Source: Cycas panzhihuaensis (taxonomy: Eukaryota > Cycadophyta). From it: a DNA stretch of 64,000 nt. Shown one piece after another: positions 45,951 through 56,667 of this stretch. Both the position numbers and the translations under genes were made by a program. The DNA lies in contig CM041465.1 in the NCBI GenBank assembly GCA_023213395.1, forward strand, positions 122,581,741 through 122,645,740, given 5' to 3'. How positions within the stretch are numbered: position 1 is the first letter of the stretch; every line of letters starts with the position of its first letter. The notes below the pieces were generated by a model, which was not told where the DNA came from, made no database searches, and saw nothing but the letters and a program-made list of their open reading frames with translations.

Positions 45951-46496
45951 TGTTAAACCTTATGTTTACATGTTAAGATTATGTAATTTATTTTTCATGT
46001 AATATTTGTACTTTTGTACTTTAGGGGTGACTTATCACTTAAGTGATAACGTGCACACCCACATTCTTTCTAGTGACACAACATTGTCACTAAAGGGTCA
46101 AATGGACCCCCATGCACTTTTTCTTACTTGAGAACCCTAAAAGGACACGTCCTACATGCAAGGCATGTACCATAGATGTTTGACACTTGTCAAACATCCA
46201 ATGCCTTAGGTCTCTCATTTCACTCTATATAATAAGACCTCTCCTCATTGTTCTCATATAGAGTTGGAGTTGTATTGTTACGCTGTCAGTTTGCTAATCA
46301 AACTGTTTATTCATTTAGAGGTTGGACCAATTCTAACCCCTCACATTTGGTATCATTTTCTTGCTCCTTCTTTTTCATGCTTTGTCTTGCTTATGTTTTG
46401 CATCTTAAGAGTATCATACTTGTTAGCATTTGTTGCTTTCTAGAACTAAAGTGAACCTAGCTTCTAGATCTTGGGATTGTGAGGCCCTTTTTCACA
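45951..46496 (+). repeat. Copia-D 3' LTR
   Basis: Partner of 38852-39405, with a 9-bp loss near its end. It has the palindrome TTATCACTTAAGTGATAA at 46032-46049 and the hairpin at 46172-46201. Confidence 0.95.
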
Positions 46497-47113
46497 AAAA
46501 CAACCCATGACTGGGCCAAAGGCCCCATTGTAAGCCTATAGTTTTTCAACCAAAAAATGTTTTGAACATGCCTAAAAATTGAGATTTAGTTTGTATGTTT
46601 AAAAATAACAATTAATTTTAGACTAGTTTTCACTTTCATGCAATGACCCCTAATGGTCTAGTTTTTAAGTAACAATTAATTTAAAACCATGGTTTTATTT
46701 AATATTTTTGGTAAGGGTTGGAAGCTTTTGGACTTTCCACTTTTACTTGTATAAATGTAAGTTTAGACTGTCTTTGGCAGATTGAATAGAATGGAATAGA
46801 AATAGAAGTGAAATGATTCTCCCTATTATCTGGTTTTTCCTTATTTTAAGTTTTTGCATGTGGAATTGAATTTTTTTTTTGTAGGTTGTCCTCATCATCT
46901 AGTATCATAGCGTGGTTCAACTCTGGGGTTAAAAAAAACCCTCAAAAGTTTGAGGCACTACAGTAGATGTTTGTCGAAAAAACTATAGAGGTGATGGAGT
47001 ACTCCTATTGAAAGGGTGAGGAAGTGCTCTTTGGGGCTTAGGAGCCTTGTTGAAAGCTTATAAGAGAAGTTTTAGAACCCAAAGTGGTTGGGTAAAGATA
47101 AGGGTAGTAAAAA

Positions 47114-47346
47114 ATGGCGAGAAGAGGAGGAAGAGTGAACTATGTTGAAATGGACAGAAACCTGCAAGAGCTACAAAGGAGAATGAAGCAACTTGCTACT
47201 ATAGTATTGAAACAAAAGCATGAAGAAAATACTAGTGAAGAAGAGGGATTAAGTGAAGATGGCAAAAGACCAAAAGATAGTGAGCCACAAGAACCATAGA
47301 CAATGGAAGAGAGATTCTTAAAAGCACTTGAAGATAAGAGCGATGG
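47114..47346 (+). pseudogene. gag: Gypsy-C gag, part before the Gypsy-B insertion
   Basis: ATG at 47114 starts MARRGGRVNYVEMDRNLQEL, a basic N-terminus followed by a probable coiled-coil and an acidic stretch. A TAG at 47297-47299 interrupts it. The frame then continues MEERFLKALEDKSDG up to the Gypsy-B insertion. Confidence 0.88.
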
Positions 47347-47807
47347 TGTTACAATCCCAATCTCTCCTACTTGGACCGGTCATGGCCTGTCTTCTAGTCG
47401 ACTTCATGTTAGGTTCAGTCTTAGTGAACTATCTCTTTTCTAGCCGACTTCCTTTTGAAGATTAAATGTCTCTATATATAGGGGTTGGAGTCCCCATTTC
47501 AAATCATCATATGGTTGTGTTCTCTTAGCATAAACTCGGCTTTTAGGGCTACAATTAGCTCGCCCATTTGGACTACAATTTTTGGAGGTAACCTCGTCTC
47601 GAAGAGGGTTGGCCATCTCAAGTACGATATTGGGTGAATCGAGCATATTCTGAGCAATATTGGCTAGCCCTACGGATTGCATTCCTTATCCATTTTGACT
47701 AGTGTATTTACGATTTTTGTACTTTTATTACCATTAATAAATTTTCAGTAGACTTTTACTTAGACGTTTTGGGATTCCATGAGTGATAGAGGAAAGTGTT
47801 CACTTCA
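47347..47807 (+). repeat. Gypsy-B 5' LTR
   Basis: TGTTACAATCCC...CACTTCA, with TATA-like CTCTATATATAGGGG near 47470-47484. Partner at 52403-52865. Confidence 0.95.
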
Positions 47808-47822
47808 AGTGGTATCAAAGCT
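47808..47822 (+). other. Gypsy-B primer binding site
   Basis: AGTGGTATCAAAGCT directly after the LTR; core TGGTATCAAAGC. The same AG spacer before TGG is seen in Gypsy-A. Confidence 0.92.
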
Positions 47823-47864
47823 TTGTTTCAAAACGGGAATCCGAAAATTTGAACAAATTTTGCA

Positions 47865-47885
47865 CCCCCCCCCCCCCGCCCCCCC
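47865..47885 (+). repeat. C-rich homopolymer (C13 G C7)
   Basis: A run of 13 C, one G and 7 C just before the gag frame of Gypsy-B. As with the G19 run in Copia-C, it is poly-C on the element's coding strand, and its length may be a sequencing artefact. Confidence 0.85.
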
Positions 47886-47929
47886 AAAGAGACGGAACTA
47901 AGGTTAGGGAAAAGCCTAGTCTCAAACAA

Positions 47930-48945
47930 GATGGTGAATCGCCAAACAACAATAACAGGAGCAAAAGGAAGCAAGATAGAAGTATTATCCCACTTATTGT
48001 CTGAACTTATCACTTCAATGAAAAGCATCTAGGTGTCGTTCGAAACTTTAAATAAGAAGTTGGATCTATAAGAAGGAGAGTCATCAGCAGAGAAACATCA
48101 AGACATGGAAGAATTCAACGAAGAATCGCCAGATCAAGGTAACCAGGAAAACGAACAACAAAAGAACTTAAGAAAATTTAGGGGTTTTACCTATAAATGA
48201 CAGAATCAGAGGAGTTCCCAGTCAGATCAAGGTCTTAGGGGAACCAAATTTACACTAGAAAAATTTGATCTAGAAAGATTAGGGAACATTTGGAGTTGGT
48301 TACAAATGGAAACATACTTCCAAGTATATGAACTATCGGATAAGGAAAAGATATCGACAACATCTCTACATTTGTATGGAAGGGCGTTAGAGTGGTTTTA
48401 TTGGTGGCAAAAGAACAACTTGGGCCATCCAAAATCATGGGACTATCTGAAAGCAAGATTAATAAAACAGTATGAAAATTCATGGAACACTGACTATTTC
48501 GCTTAGTTAACAAGGTTACAACAAAATGGAATAGTTCAAGAATACACTGAACAATTCCAGATGCTTCAATGTCTAATACCAGAACGAATACCACCAGAAT
48601 ACATTCTGGAGACATACATCAATGGATTAAAGGGAACAATCAAGTTTCACATTAAGAATATGAACCCCTTAAACATTCACGAGGCAATCTGGTATGCGAA
48701 GAATATAGAAGCAGAATTCAGAGAGCATAGGTCTATCTATTCACACAAAACTGTATCATATCAACAACCAAGATCCAATCCAAATTGGACCAGATCAGGC
48801 ACAAAAGTAAACCCACCCACAGCAATAAAAGACATGAACGAAACAAGCAAAGTTAAACATCTCAAAAAGGGGACCTGTTTTAAATGTGGAGGAAAGTGGA
48901 ATAAAGAACACCAAGGTCCTGCAAAGAAGGTATTTGTGATCAATA
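47930..48945 (+). pseudogene. gag: Gypsy-B gag
   Basis: The gag core begins near 48250 (FTLEKFDLERLGNIWSWLQM, LYGRALEWFYWWQKNNLGHP) with a stop at 48504-48506. From 48561 the frame is open: LQCLIPERIPPEYILETYIN, then the nucleocapsid CFKCGGKWNKEHQGPAKK. The zinc knuckle keeps C, C and H but the last Cys is Pro (relatives have HxxxxC). Confidence 0.88.
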
Positions 48946-49560
48946 ATGGCGAAGTAAAAATACTAGATAAAAAACAAGAAGAAGTAAATCAGACCCAAGA
49001 AGAGGAGGTAGACGTAGATCAACTTTTAGAAGTTGATATTGAGAATGTTCAAATCTCACTACAAGCCATAATAGTACAAAGTGTTACACTCCAAACCCTT
49101 AGGGTCCAAGGGATGATCAAAAGAGCTCTAGTTGCCATACTTGTGGATAGCAGTAACACGCACAACTTTATCAACAGGGCCACAACAAAGAAGTTAGGAC
49201 TAAAAATACAATATTTGAATACTTTTCAAGCATCCATAGCAAACGGGAAAACCACTCCCTGTGGAGGCTACTGTCAGAAGGTGAATCTCCAAATTGGAGA
49301 CTATTCGATAAATACATGTATGTTTGCAATGCCTATAAGAGGAGTAGATGCAGTCTTGGGAATTCAGTGGTTACAGACCTTGGGTAATATAGTTACCAAC
49401 TATATGACTCGATTCAGATGTTTCTATCAGAAAGGATGCAAATACAAATTACAGGCACCGCCCACACCTCCAGTACAACTGGTATCTTCACATTGCATGG
49501 AAAAAATATTGAAGAAGAATCTATTAGCATACATACTAACTTGTTATAAGATAGTGATAG
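48946..49560 (+). pseudogene. pol: Gypsy-B protease region
   Basis: Within the 431-codon frame: VAILVDSSNTHNFINRATTK around 49132-49190 is the aspartic protease motif; the usual DSGATHNF has become DSSNTHNF, so Gly is lost and Asp kept. VDAVLGIQWLQTLGNIVTNY (around 49348-49405) is the conserved protease C-terminal strand (usually VxLGxxWL). Confidence 0.9.
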
Positions 49561-50340
49561 AAGATGTACCAATAGAGGTACAAAAGAGCATATACGAGCA
49601 TAGAGTGATATTTGAAGAGCCCCAGGGACTTCCCCCACAACGAGATTATCAACACTCCATTGAGCTAGTACCAGGAGTAGCTACAGTAAATATCCGACCA
49701 TATAGGCACCCCTATCACCTGAAAAGAGAAATTGAAAATATCACAAGGGAATTATTAAGTCAAGGATACATCACAACAAGTTCAAGCCCATTTGTATCAT
49801 CGGTTGTGGTCAATCCAAAAAAAGATGGATCATATAGGATGTGTTTAGATTATTGAGGGCCGAACAAATTAACAGTAAAGAACCGTTATCCTATCCCACA
49901 GATAGATGATTTATTAGATGAAATACACAAAGTACGGTGTTTCTCAAAAATCGACTTACGATCAGGGTATTATCAAATTCATATCAGAGAGTAAGATATA
50001 TACAAAACAACTTTTCTTATGCATGAGGGACTATTTGAGTTTAAAGTCATGCCATTTGGGTTGACGAATGCCCCAACAACTTTTCAGAGCACTATGAATT
50101 CAATTCTCAAACCACTCTGGCAGAAATTTGTGTTAGTCTTCTTCGATGACATTCTGATCTATAGTAAAACATGGGAAGAGCATCTAGACCATATCAAAGC
50201 AGTACTACAAATTCTGCAGTCCAATCAATTCTATGCAAATCAAAAGAAATACAGGTTTGGAAAATAAGAGTTGGAATATTTAGGCCATGTTATCACAAAG
50301 GAAGGGATAAAAATAAATCTGAAAAAGATTCAGGTCATTA
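49561..50340 (+). pseudogene. pol: Gypsy-B reverse transcriptase
   Basis: INIRPYRHPY and TSSSPFVSSVVVNPKKDGSY lead to RMCLDY and a TGA at 49855-49857, where relatives read Arg. Next come [37 protein letters not shown], a TAA at 49993, [20 protein letters not shown], and the active site VLVFFDDILIYSKTW with both Asp present (FFDD). Only a few single-base stops break an otherwise full-length RT. Confidence 0.93.
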
Positions 50341-51060
50341 TTAATTAGCTAGTACTGAAAAATGTAATAGGAGTAAGGAGTTTCCTAGAAGCAACAGGAT
50401 TTATTTGGAAATTTATAAAGGGATATGCTCACATTGCATCCCCATTAACGGACCTTACAAAAAAATATGCTTTTGTATGGAATCCACAAGCAGAAAGTGC
50501 CTTCGAAGAACTCAAGAAAGTAATGGTCACATCTCCAGTTCTAGCAACACTAGATTTTTCACAACCATTCATTTTGGAATGCGACGCTTCAAGATTCAGA
50601 ATAAGGGCAGTACTAATTCGAAATGAACGACCTATTGCTTATGAAAGTAGGAAATTAAATAACAGGAAGAAGCTCAAACCTATTTACAACAAAAAAATGT
50701 TGGCAATCATGCATGCCATACACCAATGGCGATAGTACTTATTAGGAAATAAGTTTATAGTTCAGACAGATCACGACAGTCTCAAATATTTCTTAAACTA
50801 GAAGACACTATTAGATGAACAACAGAAATGGGTCAGCAAGCTTTAAACATTTGATTTCAGTATAGTATATAAGAAGGGTAAAGAAAATATCATTGTAGAT
50901 GCTCTCTCAAGACTACCTGGGGACAACAATGAAGAAGTTTCGTTGAAAGCAATATCAATAGCCACACCTAGCTGGACTCAAGAGTTGATCAAGGAATATA
51001 AGAGCGATCCACTTTCACAAAAGATATTAGAAGGAATTAAGAACCAGAACCCTTAAGTTC
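50341..51060 (+). pseudogene. pol: Gypsy-B RNase H
   Basis: Connection and RNase H: RSFLEATGFIWKFIKGYAHI, KYAFVWNPQAESAFEELKKV, QPFILECDASRFRIRAVLIR, KKMLAIMHAIHQWR, then TDHDSLKYFLN and KGKENIIVDALSRLPGD. Three stops (50734, 50799 and 50844, approximately). The first catalytic Asp (CDAS) is kept. Resembles Gypsy-A. Confidence 0.9.
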
Positions 51061-51109
51061 GAATTACAAGGAGAATTAATTCTGAGAAAAGGGGAAGATA
51101 TTTATCCTG

Positions 51110-52372
51110 ACGGGTTCTAAAGTAAAGAAGGCCATATTAGAAGAAGCTCACTCGGTGCCAACAATAGAACATACAAGAATAGATAAAGCATACCGGGAGA
51201 TACAAAATTCTTTTTGTTAGAAGGGAATAAAATTGGATGTCCTCAACTATGTCTCTGAATGTGATTTGTGCCAACGAAACAAGAATGAATGTGTAAAGAG
51301 TCCAGGATTATTACAACCATTACCTATTCCACATCAAAAGTGGGAAGAAATCTCAATGGATTTTATCACGGGACTCCTACGGTCTAAAAGGAAAGATGCC
51401 ATGTTTGTAGTTGTAGACAGGTTAACCAAATACGTGCATTTTAGGGGCACACAATCAACAGCAAAAGCAAGTCAAATAGCAGAGATATACATGAATGAGA
51501 TACATTGTTTGCATGGGCTTCCCAAAATTGATCCAAAGTTCACAAGCCATTTTTGGCAAGATCTGTTCAAATTAGTGGAAATAAAATTAAATATGCATAC
51601 AGCCTACCATCTGCAATGAGATGGATAGACAGAAGCAGTAAACATATGCCTAGAAGGATATTTAAGGAACTTTTCTTCTGATAAGCAAACTCAATGGCAT
51701 CGATGGCTCCATTTGGCTGAATGGTGGTACAATACCACTTACCACTCGACAACAAAAACGACACCTTTGTAGGCATTATATGGGTATGACCCACTATCTA
51801 TACTCTCATGGACAAAAGTATCACAGGTGTAAGCAGTACGCGAACAATAAGAACAAATGGAGCAAACAAGGAGGATTTTAAAAGACAATTTAAATACAAC
51901 ACAGAATAGAATGAAATAGCAAGCTAATACCAAAAGATCTGAAAAGAGTTTCATAGTTGGAGACTAGGTCTTTCTAAGACTCCAACCTTACAAGCAATTG
52001 TCAATGAAATAAACAAATAGACAAAAATTGGCACCACGATTCTTCGGACCTTATCAAATTACTGGGAAAATTGGGGAAGTAGCTTACCAACTAGCATTAC
52101 CATCGAGAAACAAGATCCACAATGTTTTTCACATATCTTGTCTTAAGAAGAAGATAGGGGAAAAGGTAACCCCTCAAACAATAGTCCCTAAGTTAGATGA
52201 AGAAGGAAAGATTATCTTTGAACCACAGGGGAATTTACAAATAAGAACAAAAGAATTACGATCCAGGAAGGTCAAAGAATACCTTATTAAGTGGAAGACT
52301 TTAGATTTAGACAATGCTACGTGGGAATCAAAAGAATGGATGCAACAACATCCAAATCTACCTATGCTTTGA
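51110..52372 (+). pseudogene. pol: Gypsy-B integrase with chromodomain
   Basis: Zinc-domain part YVSECDLCQRNKNECVKSPG, core WEEISMDFITGLL, AMFVVVDRLTKYVHFRGTQS, EIHCLHGLPKIDPKFTSHFW and LAEWWYNTTYHSTTKTTPL. The C-terminal barrel has APRFFGPYQITGKIGEVAYQ and HNVFHISCLKKK. The chromodomain EYLIKWKTLDLDNATWESKE lies at about 52278-52340 and targets integration through chromatin marks in related chromoviruses. The region around the second catalytic Asp is shortened (LPKIDPKF for the usual LPKxIVSDRDPKF), which deletes that Asp. Stops are frequent from 51619 to 52010. Confidence 0.92.
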
Positions 52373-52386
52373 GGTCAAAGCATATT

Positions 52387-52402
52387 TTAGAGGGGAGGGA
52401 CT
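52387..52402 (+). other. Gypsy-B polypurine tract
   Basis: TTAGAGGGGAGGGACT lies just before the 3' LTR, the usual gypsy layout. Confidence 0.88.
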
Positions 52403-52865
52403 TGTTACATTCCCAATTTCTCTCCTACTTGGACTAGTCATGACCTGTCTTCTGGCCGACTTCATGTTAGGTTCAGTCTCAGTGAATTATCTCTTTTCTA
52501 GCTAACTTCTTTTTGAAGATTAAATGTCTCTATATATAGGGGTTGGAGTCCCCATTCCAAATCATCATGTGGTTGTGTTCTCTTAGCATAAACTCGACTT
52601 TTAGGACTACAATTAGCTCGCCCATTTAGGCTGCAATTTCTGGAGGTAACCTCGCCTCGAAGAGGGTTGTCCATCTCAAACACGATATTGGGTCAATCGA
52701 GCATATTCCGAGCAGTATTGGCTAGCCCTGCGGATTGCATTCCTTTTCCATTTTGACTAGTGTATTTACTATTTTTGTACTTTTGTTACAATTAATAAAC
52801 TTTTAGTAGAATTTTTTTTAGACATTTTGGGATTCCGCGAATGATAGAGGAAAGTGTTTGCTTTA
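52403..52865 (+). repeat. Gypsy-B 3' LTR
   Basis: Partner of 47347-47807; ends CTTTA where the 5' copy ends CTTCA. The TSD GATGG follows. Confidence 0.95.
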
Positions 52866-52870
52866 GATGG

Positions 52871-53760
52871 GATCAAGATTGACATTCCAAACTACCGATG
52901 AGTTAAAACTAAAGGAGCTAGTAGACTAACTAAATGCCTAGAGAAGTTCTTCAAACAAAAGAGTATGACTAAAGAAAAGAAGGTAAAGTTTGTATGCACG
53001 AAGTTAAAGAGACATGCAACTATTTGGTCGGATCATCTGTAGAAGGAAAGGGTGAAGAAAGGAAAAGAAAAGATCAGAACATGGGCCAAAATGGTTAAGA
53101 AGTTGAAAGAGAAGTTTTAACCAATTGATTATTTTCCTTAACCTAAGACAGAAAGAAATGACAGTACAAAACTATATAGATGAGTTCTATAAGTTTTCCA
53201 TTCATGTAAAGCATGAGGAGACAAATGAACAAGTCATTACAAGGTATGTAAATGGTTTAAAGTTTTTAATTCAAGATTAACTTAGCATGCATAGAGTTAA
53301 AAATATGGAGGATGCATATTAGTTAGCATTAAAGGCAGAAAAGAAACAAAACAAATATGCTACTCGAAGGCCCTCTATGATGAGAAGAGGTTCATCACCT
53401 TTGTACAAGGGGAGAGGAGGAATCCCTTATGCAAGAGGAGAATCATCCAATAGATTGGAAAGACAAGAAAGAGAGAGGCAGGCCAGAATATGAGGAAGAG
53501 GAACTCAAAACCAACCAAGGGGAAGAGGATTTCTAGGAGCCCAACGAGGTAGAGTTTTTGGTGGCAGAAGGGGATGGAGAAAACCTTTTGTTTGTTTCAA
53601 ATGCGGTAAAAAAGGACACAAGGCATTTGAATGCCCTTGTCACCGTGAGAAACAATCCCAAAGGTATAAAGAGCATCCAAGGATGAACTTGCCCCAAAGC
53701 GAACATGGCAATAAAGGAGTTATTGTAGCTAAAGGTGAGAGCTTAATGCTCTAAAGAACC
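52871..53760 (+). pseudogene. gag: Gypsy-C gag, part after Gypsy-B
   Basis: Resumes IKIDIPNYR exactly in the frame left at 47346, once one copy of the GATGG duplication is removed. It contains the gypsy gag core (KKVKFVCTKLKRHATIWSDH, KKLKEKF) with stops, an Arg/Gly-rich tract and an intact zinc knuckle CFKCGKKGHKAFEC near 53597-53638. Confidence 0.9.
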
Positions 53761-54420
53761 ATGATTATGACAACAACCCATACAAGATTAGAAAAAGGCA
53801 AAGATGGACAATGATTCACAATTGTGAATCAACACTTTTAGAACAAGATGTACTATAGGAGGGAAGGTATGTAAAGTTATAATTAATGGTGGTAGTTATA
53901 AGAATGTGGTCTCCAATGAAATGGTAGAAAAGTTAGGATTGTGTTGCGAAGCACATCCACATCCATATTACATCTCTTAGTTTAAAAAGGGAAATGAGGT
54001 GACTATTGACGAGATGTTTGGCTAAACTTAGCATCGAAAAATTACATCCAGATGAGATATGGTGTGATGTAATCCCAATGGATGCATGCCAACTATTATT
54101 GGGGAGACCATGGTGATACGATATGAACACCTTTTATAATAGAAAGAATAACCTACACATTCTAGAAGGGTAGTGTAGAGGTGAAGCTATTACCACTTAA
54201 GGAAGAAGGGCATGCAGAAAACATGTTGACCACAAAAGAATTTATGAAACATGTATGAGAGTTTGGAACTTATTATGCCTTGATGGCAAGACAAATAGAG
54301 GAGGATAGCACAGAGATATCGAGTGAGGTAGTAGTGTTATCGCAGGAGTACAATGACATCATGCCAGATAAGTTATCTAATGGCTTACCACCCCTGAGAG
54401 ACATTTGACATCAAATTGAC
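53761..54420 (+). pseudogene. pol: Gypsy-C protease region
   Basis: Near 53855-53940 the sequence reads CTIGGKVCKVIINGGSYKNV, then VSNEMVEKLGL, a gypsy aspartic protease with the catalytic Asp replaced by Asn (INGGS for IDSGS or IDGGS). Stops follow near 53980 and 54023. The downstream part keeps the linker to RT. Confidence 0.8.
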
Positions 54421-55720
54421 CTAGTCATAGGGTCAAGTTTACCAAACCATGCATCCTATTAGTTAAGCCCAATGGAGAATGATGAGTTAAATCAACAAGT
54501 TAGTGAATTGGTATAGAAGGAAATGGTAAGAGAAAGCTTAAGTCCTTACGTAGTTCTAGCACTAGTGACTCCAAAGAAAGATGACTCGGGGCAAATGTCT
54601 GTTGATTCCAAAGCGATCAACAAGATAACAATTAAATATTGTTTTCCCATACCTCATATGGATGATATGTTGAATGTGTTGGCGAGTGCTTCCTACTTTA
54701 CAAAGATTGACCTAAAGAGCGAGAATCATCATATTTGAATTCATGAAGGGGACAAGTGGAAAACAACGTTCAAGATGAGAGATGGATTGTATGAATGGCT
54801 AGTCATGCCATTCGGGGTGTCAAATGCCCCAAGCACATTTATGAGATTGATAAACATTGTGCTGTGACTGTTCATTGGTAAGTTTGTAGTTGCGTATTTT
54901 GAGGACCTTCTTATTTTTAGTAAAACTAAGGAGAAGCATTTAATGCATTTAAGGATGGTGCTTGAAGTGTTAAGGACAGAGAAGTTGTATGCAAATGTGA
55001 AAAAATGCAGGTTTATGTAAAGGAGCCTAGTAATTTTGGGCTTTGTGATTTTGTAGGAGGAATTGCGAATGGATGACGAGAAGATCAAGGCCATTGTTGA
55101 GTGGCCAACACCTAAGACTGCGACAAAGATAAGAAGTTTTCACGGTTTGGCTCAGTTTTATAGAAAGTTCATTAGGAACTTTAGTGGAATTATTACACCC
55201 ATAACAAATTGCATGGAGGGTAAGGAGTTGGCATGGACTAGGGAAGCAGAGAATAGCTTCCAACTCTTAAAGCAAAAGGTAACCGAGGGGCCTATCCTTG
55301 CACCGTTAAACTTTGAAAAAGTGTTTTGAGGTTAATTGTGATGCTTTGCATATTGCAATTGGAGGAGCGCTCAATCAAGAAGGAAGACCTATAGTATTTT
55401 ACAATGTGAAATTTAATGAAATAAGAAGTAGGTATTCAACCTATGACTTGAAATTTTATGTGATTGTCTAAGCTTTGAGGCATTGGAGGCATTACCTTAT
55501 ACCTAAGGAATTTGTCCTATTTATTGCTCTCCAAGCCTTGAGGTATGTAAATACCCAAAGGAAATTAAATGTTGGGCATGCTAAGTGGTGTCCTATCTAC
55601 AAACCTTTATATTTATTTTGAAGCACAAATCAAGTAAATAGAACTGTGTTGCTGACGCATTGAGCAGGCGAGTGGCATTATTGACCACCATGGTTGGATT
55701 TGAAGCCATTAAGGATTTGT
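54421..55720 (+). pseudogene. pol: Gypsy-C reverse transcriptase and RNase H
   Basis: RT motifs in order: ESLSPYVVLALVTPKKD, KYCFPIPHMDDMLNVLASAS, YFTKIDLKSENHHI then a stop, [20 protein letters not shown], and the active site as VVAYFEDLLIFSKTKE. The YxDD box is FED, so one catalytic Asp is Glu. The connection segment has IVEWPTPKTATKIRSFHGLA, QFYRKFIRN and ILAPLNFEKVF. RNase H fragments continue to about 55680 (CVADALSRR at about 55646-55672). Several stops. Confidence 0.9.
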
Positions 55721-55899
55721 AAGACTCAGACCCTAATTTTGAAACAATTGTTAAGAACTGTAAGAAACCTCTAATTGAGGGATGTGGTTCTTTATGTAAT
55801 GATTGCCTTATACAGGATGGCTACCTATTTAAGGAAAGACAATTGTGCATCATAGTGGCTCCATGAGGGAGAACGTCATGTGAGAGCATATTGGATGCC

Positions 55900-56567
55900 T
55901 TGGAGGGTATTTTGGCTGAAACAAGACCATGGCTTTAGTAGAGGAGAATCATTTTTGGCCTCGAATGAAAAGTGGCATGGCAAGATTTATTGCATGTTGT
56001 AGGATATGCCAAATGGCCAAGGGGCATGAACAAAATACTAGCTTATATATGCCCTTACCAGTACCTAAAGGACCATGGACAGATTTGGGCATGGAGTTCA
56101 TGTTGGGATTACCACATACACACAGAGCTAAGGACTTGATTTTTGTCATCATTGATCGTTTTAAAAAATGGTTCATTTTATTGCACGCAAGAAGATAAAT
56201 GATGCAATTAGGATAGCAAATTTATTCTTTGAAAAGATTGCAAGGCTACATGGCATTCTGAAGACCATCACTTCATATTGGGATACAAAGTTCTTGAGTC
56301 ATTTTTGGAAGAAGCTGGGACCAAATTCTAGTTTAGCAGTGCCTACCATCTATAGACTGATGGACAGACTGAAGTGGTGAATAAAAGTTTGAGAAACCTG
56401 CTAATGTGCATCATCATAGAGGAGCCCAAACAATGGGATTTAGCATTGGCCTAGGCAGAATTTGCATATAATAGTTTCATGAACAGGTCAACAGGTAAAT
56501 CACCTTTTCAAGTTGTGTATGCCAAAAACACCAAGGGTGTGTTGGATTTAGTAAACCTACCCATTGG
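55900..56567 (+). pseudogene. pol: Gypsy-C integrase, truncated
   Basis: Zinc-domain end WPRMKSGMARFIACCRICQM, core start PKGPWTDLGMEFMLGLP, DLIFVIIDRFKKW, IARLHGILKTITSYWDTKFL. The last recognisable residues ([12 protein letters not shown]) belong to the integrase C-terminal linker. The sequence then runs directly into the fold-back at 56568, so the C-terminal domain and 3' LTR are missing. Confidence 0.87.
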
Positions 56568-56667
56568 GCAATGCATGTAAAAACATATTAGAGCAACACA
56601 TGTAAAAATAGTTAACCACTAAAGGAGTTACATGATTAATGCTCTAATATGTGTTTACATGCATTGC
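56568..56667. repeat. 100-bp fold-back (inverted repeat)
   Basis: The left arm 56568-56595 (GCAATGCATGTAAAAACATA...) and right arm 56640-56667 are inverse complements over 28 nt with one mismatch. Inside are further inverted bits (ACATGTAA and GTTACATG). It begins exactly where Gypsy-C integrase ends. It may be a MITE or the end of a larger fold-back element; I could not define a TSD. Confidence 0.75.

Larger units (their letters stand above)
38852..46496 (+). mobile_element. Copia-D: Ty1/copia element, youngest-looking in the window
   Basis: LTRs 38852-39405 and 45951-46496 differ at about 15 positions plus short indels (roughly 97% identical by eye). The TSD AAAAC is perfect (38847-38851 and 46497-46501). 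PBS and polypurine tract are present. The leader is about 2.3 kb. Gag-pol (41744-45850) is close to Copia-B but broken by frameshifts, stops and a 32-bp tandem duplication. It inserted at the 5' end of Gypsy-C, so it is younger than Gypsy-C. Confidence 0.96.
47347..52865 (+). mobile_element. Gypsy-B: chromodomain Ty3/gypsy element nested in Gypsy-C gag
   Basis: LTRs 47347-47807 and 52403-52865 are flanked by the perfect TSD GATGG (47342-47346 and 52866-52870). Excising the element and one TSD copy rejoins the Gypsy-C gag frame. A PBS follows the 5' LTR and a polypurine tract precedes the 3' LTR. The internal order gag, protease, RT, RNase H, integrase, chromodomain is that of a chromovirus. 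There are many stops, but one frame of 431 codons (48561-49856) remains open. Confidence 0.96.
46497..56567 (+). mobile_element. Gypsy-C: Ty3/gypsy element, host of two insertions
   Basis: The remains of the 5' LTR end near 46898, followed by a decayed PBS (TAGTATCATAGCG, 46900-46912). Gag starts at 47114, is cut at 47346 by Gypsy-B, and resumes at 52871. Pol runs to about 56567, where a fold-back sequence starts and the integrase stops. The LTR start is on the far side of Copia-D, or lost, and no 3' LTR is visible. By nesting it is older than both Copia-D and Gypsy-B. Protease and RT active sites are mutated. Confidence 0.9.

Noticed and set aside
52862-52880. Second PBS after the Gypsy-B 3' LTR (GGGATCAAGATT)
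   Set aside because: The resemblance is accidental: it is the TSD plus Gypsy-C gag codons, and the gag frame continues through it.
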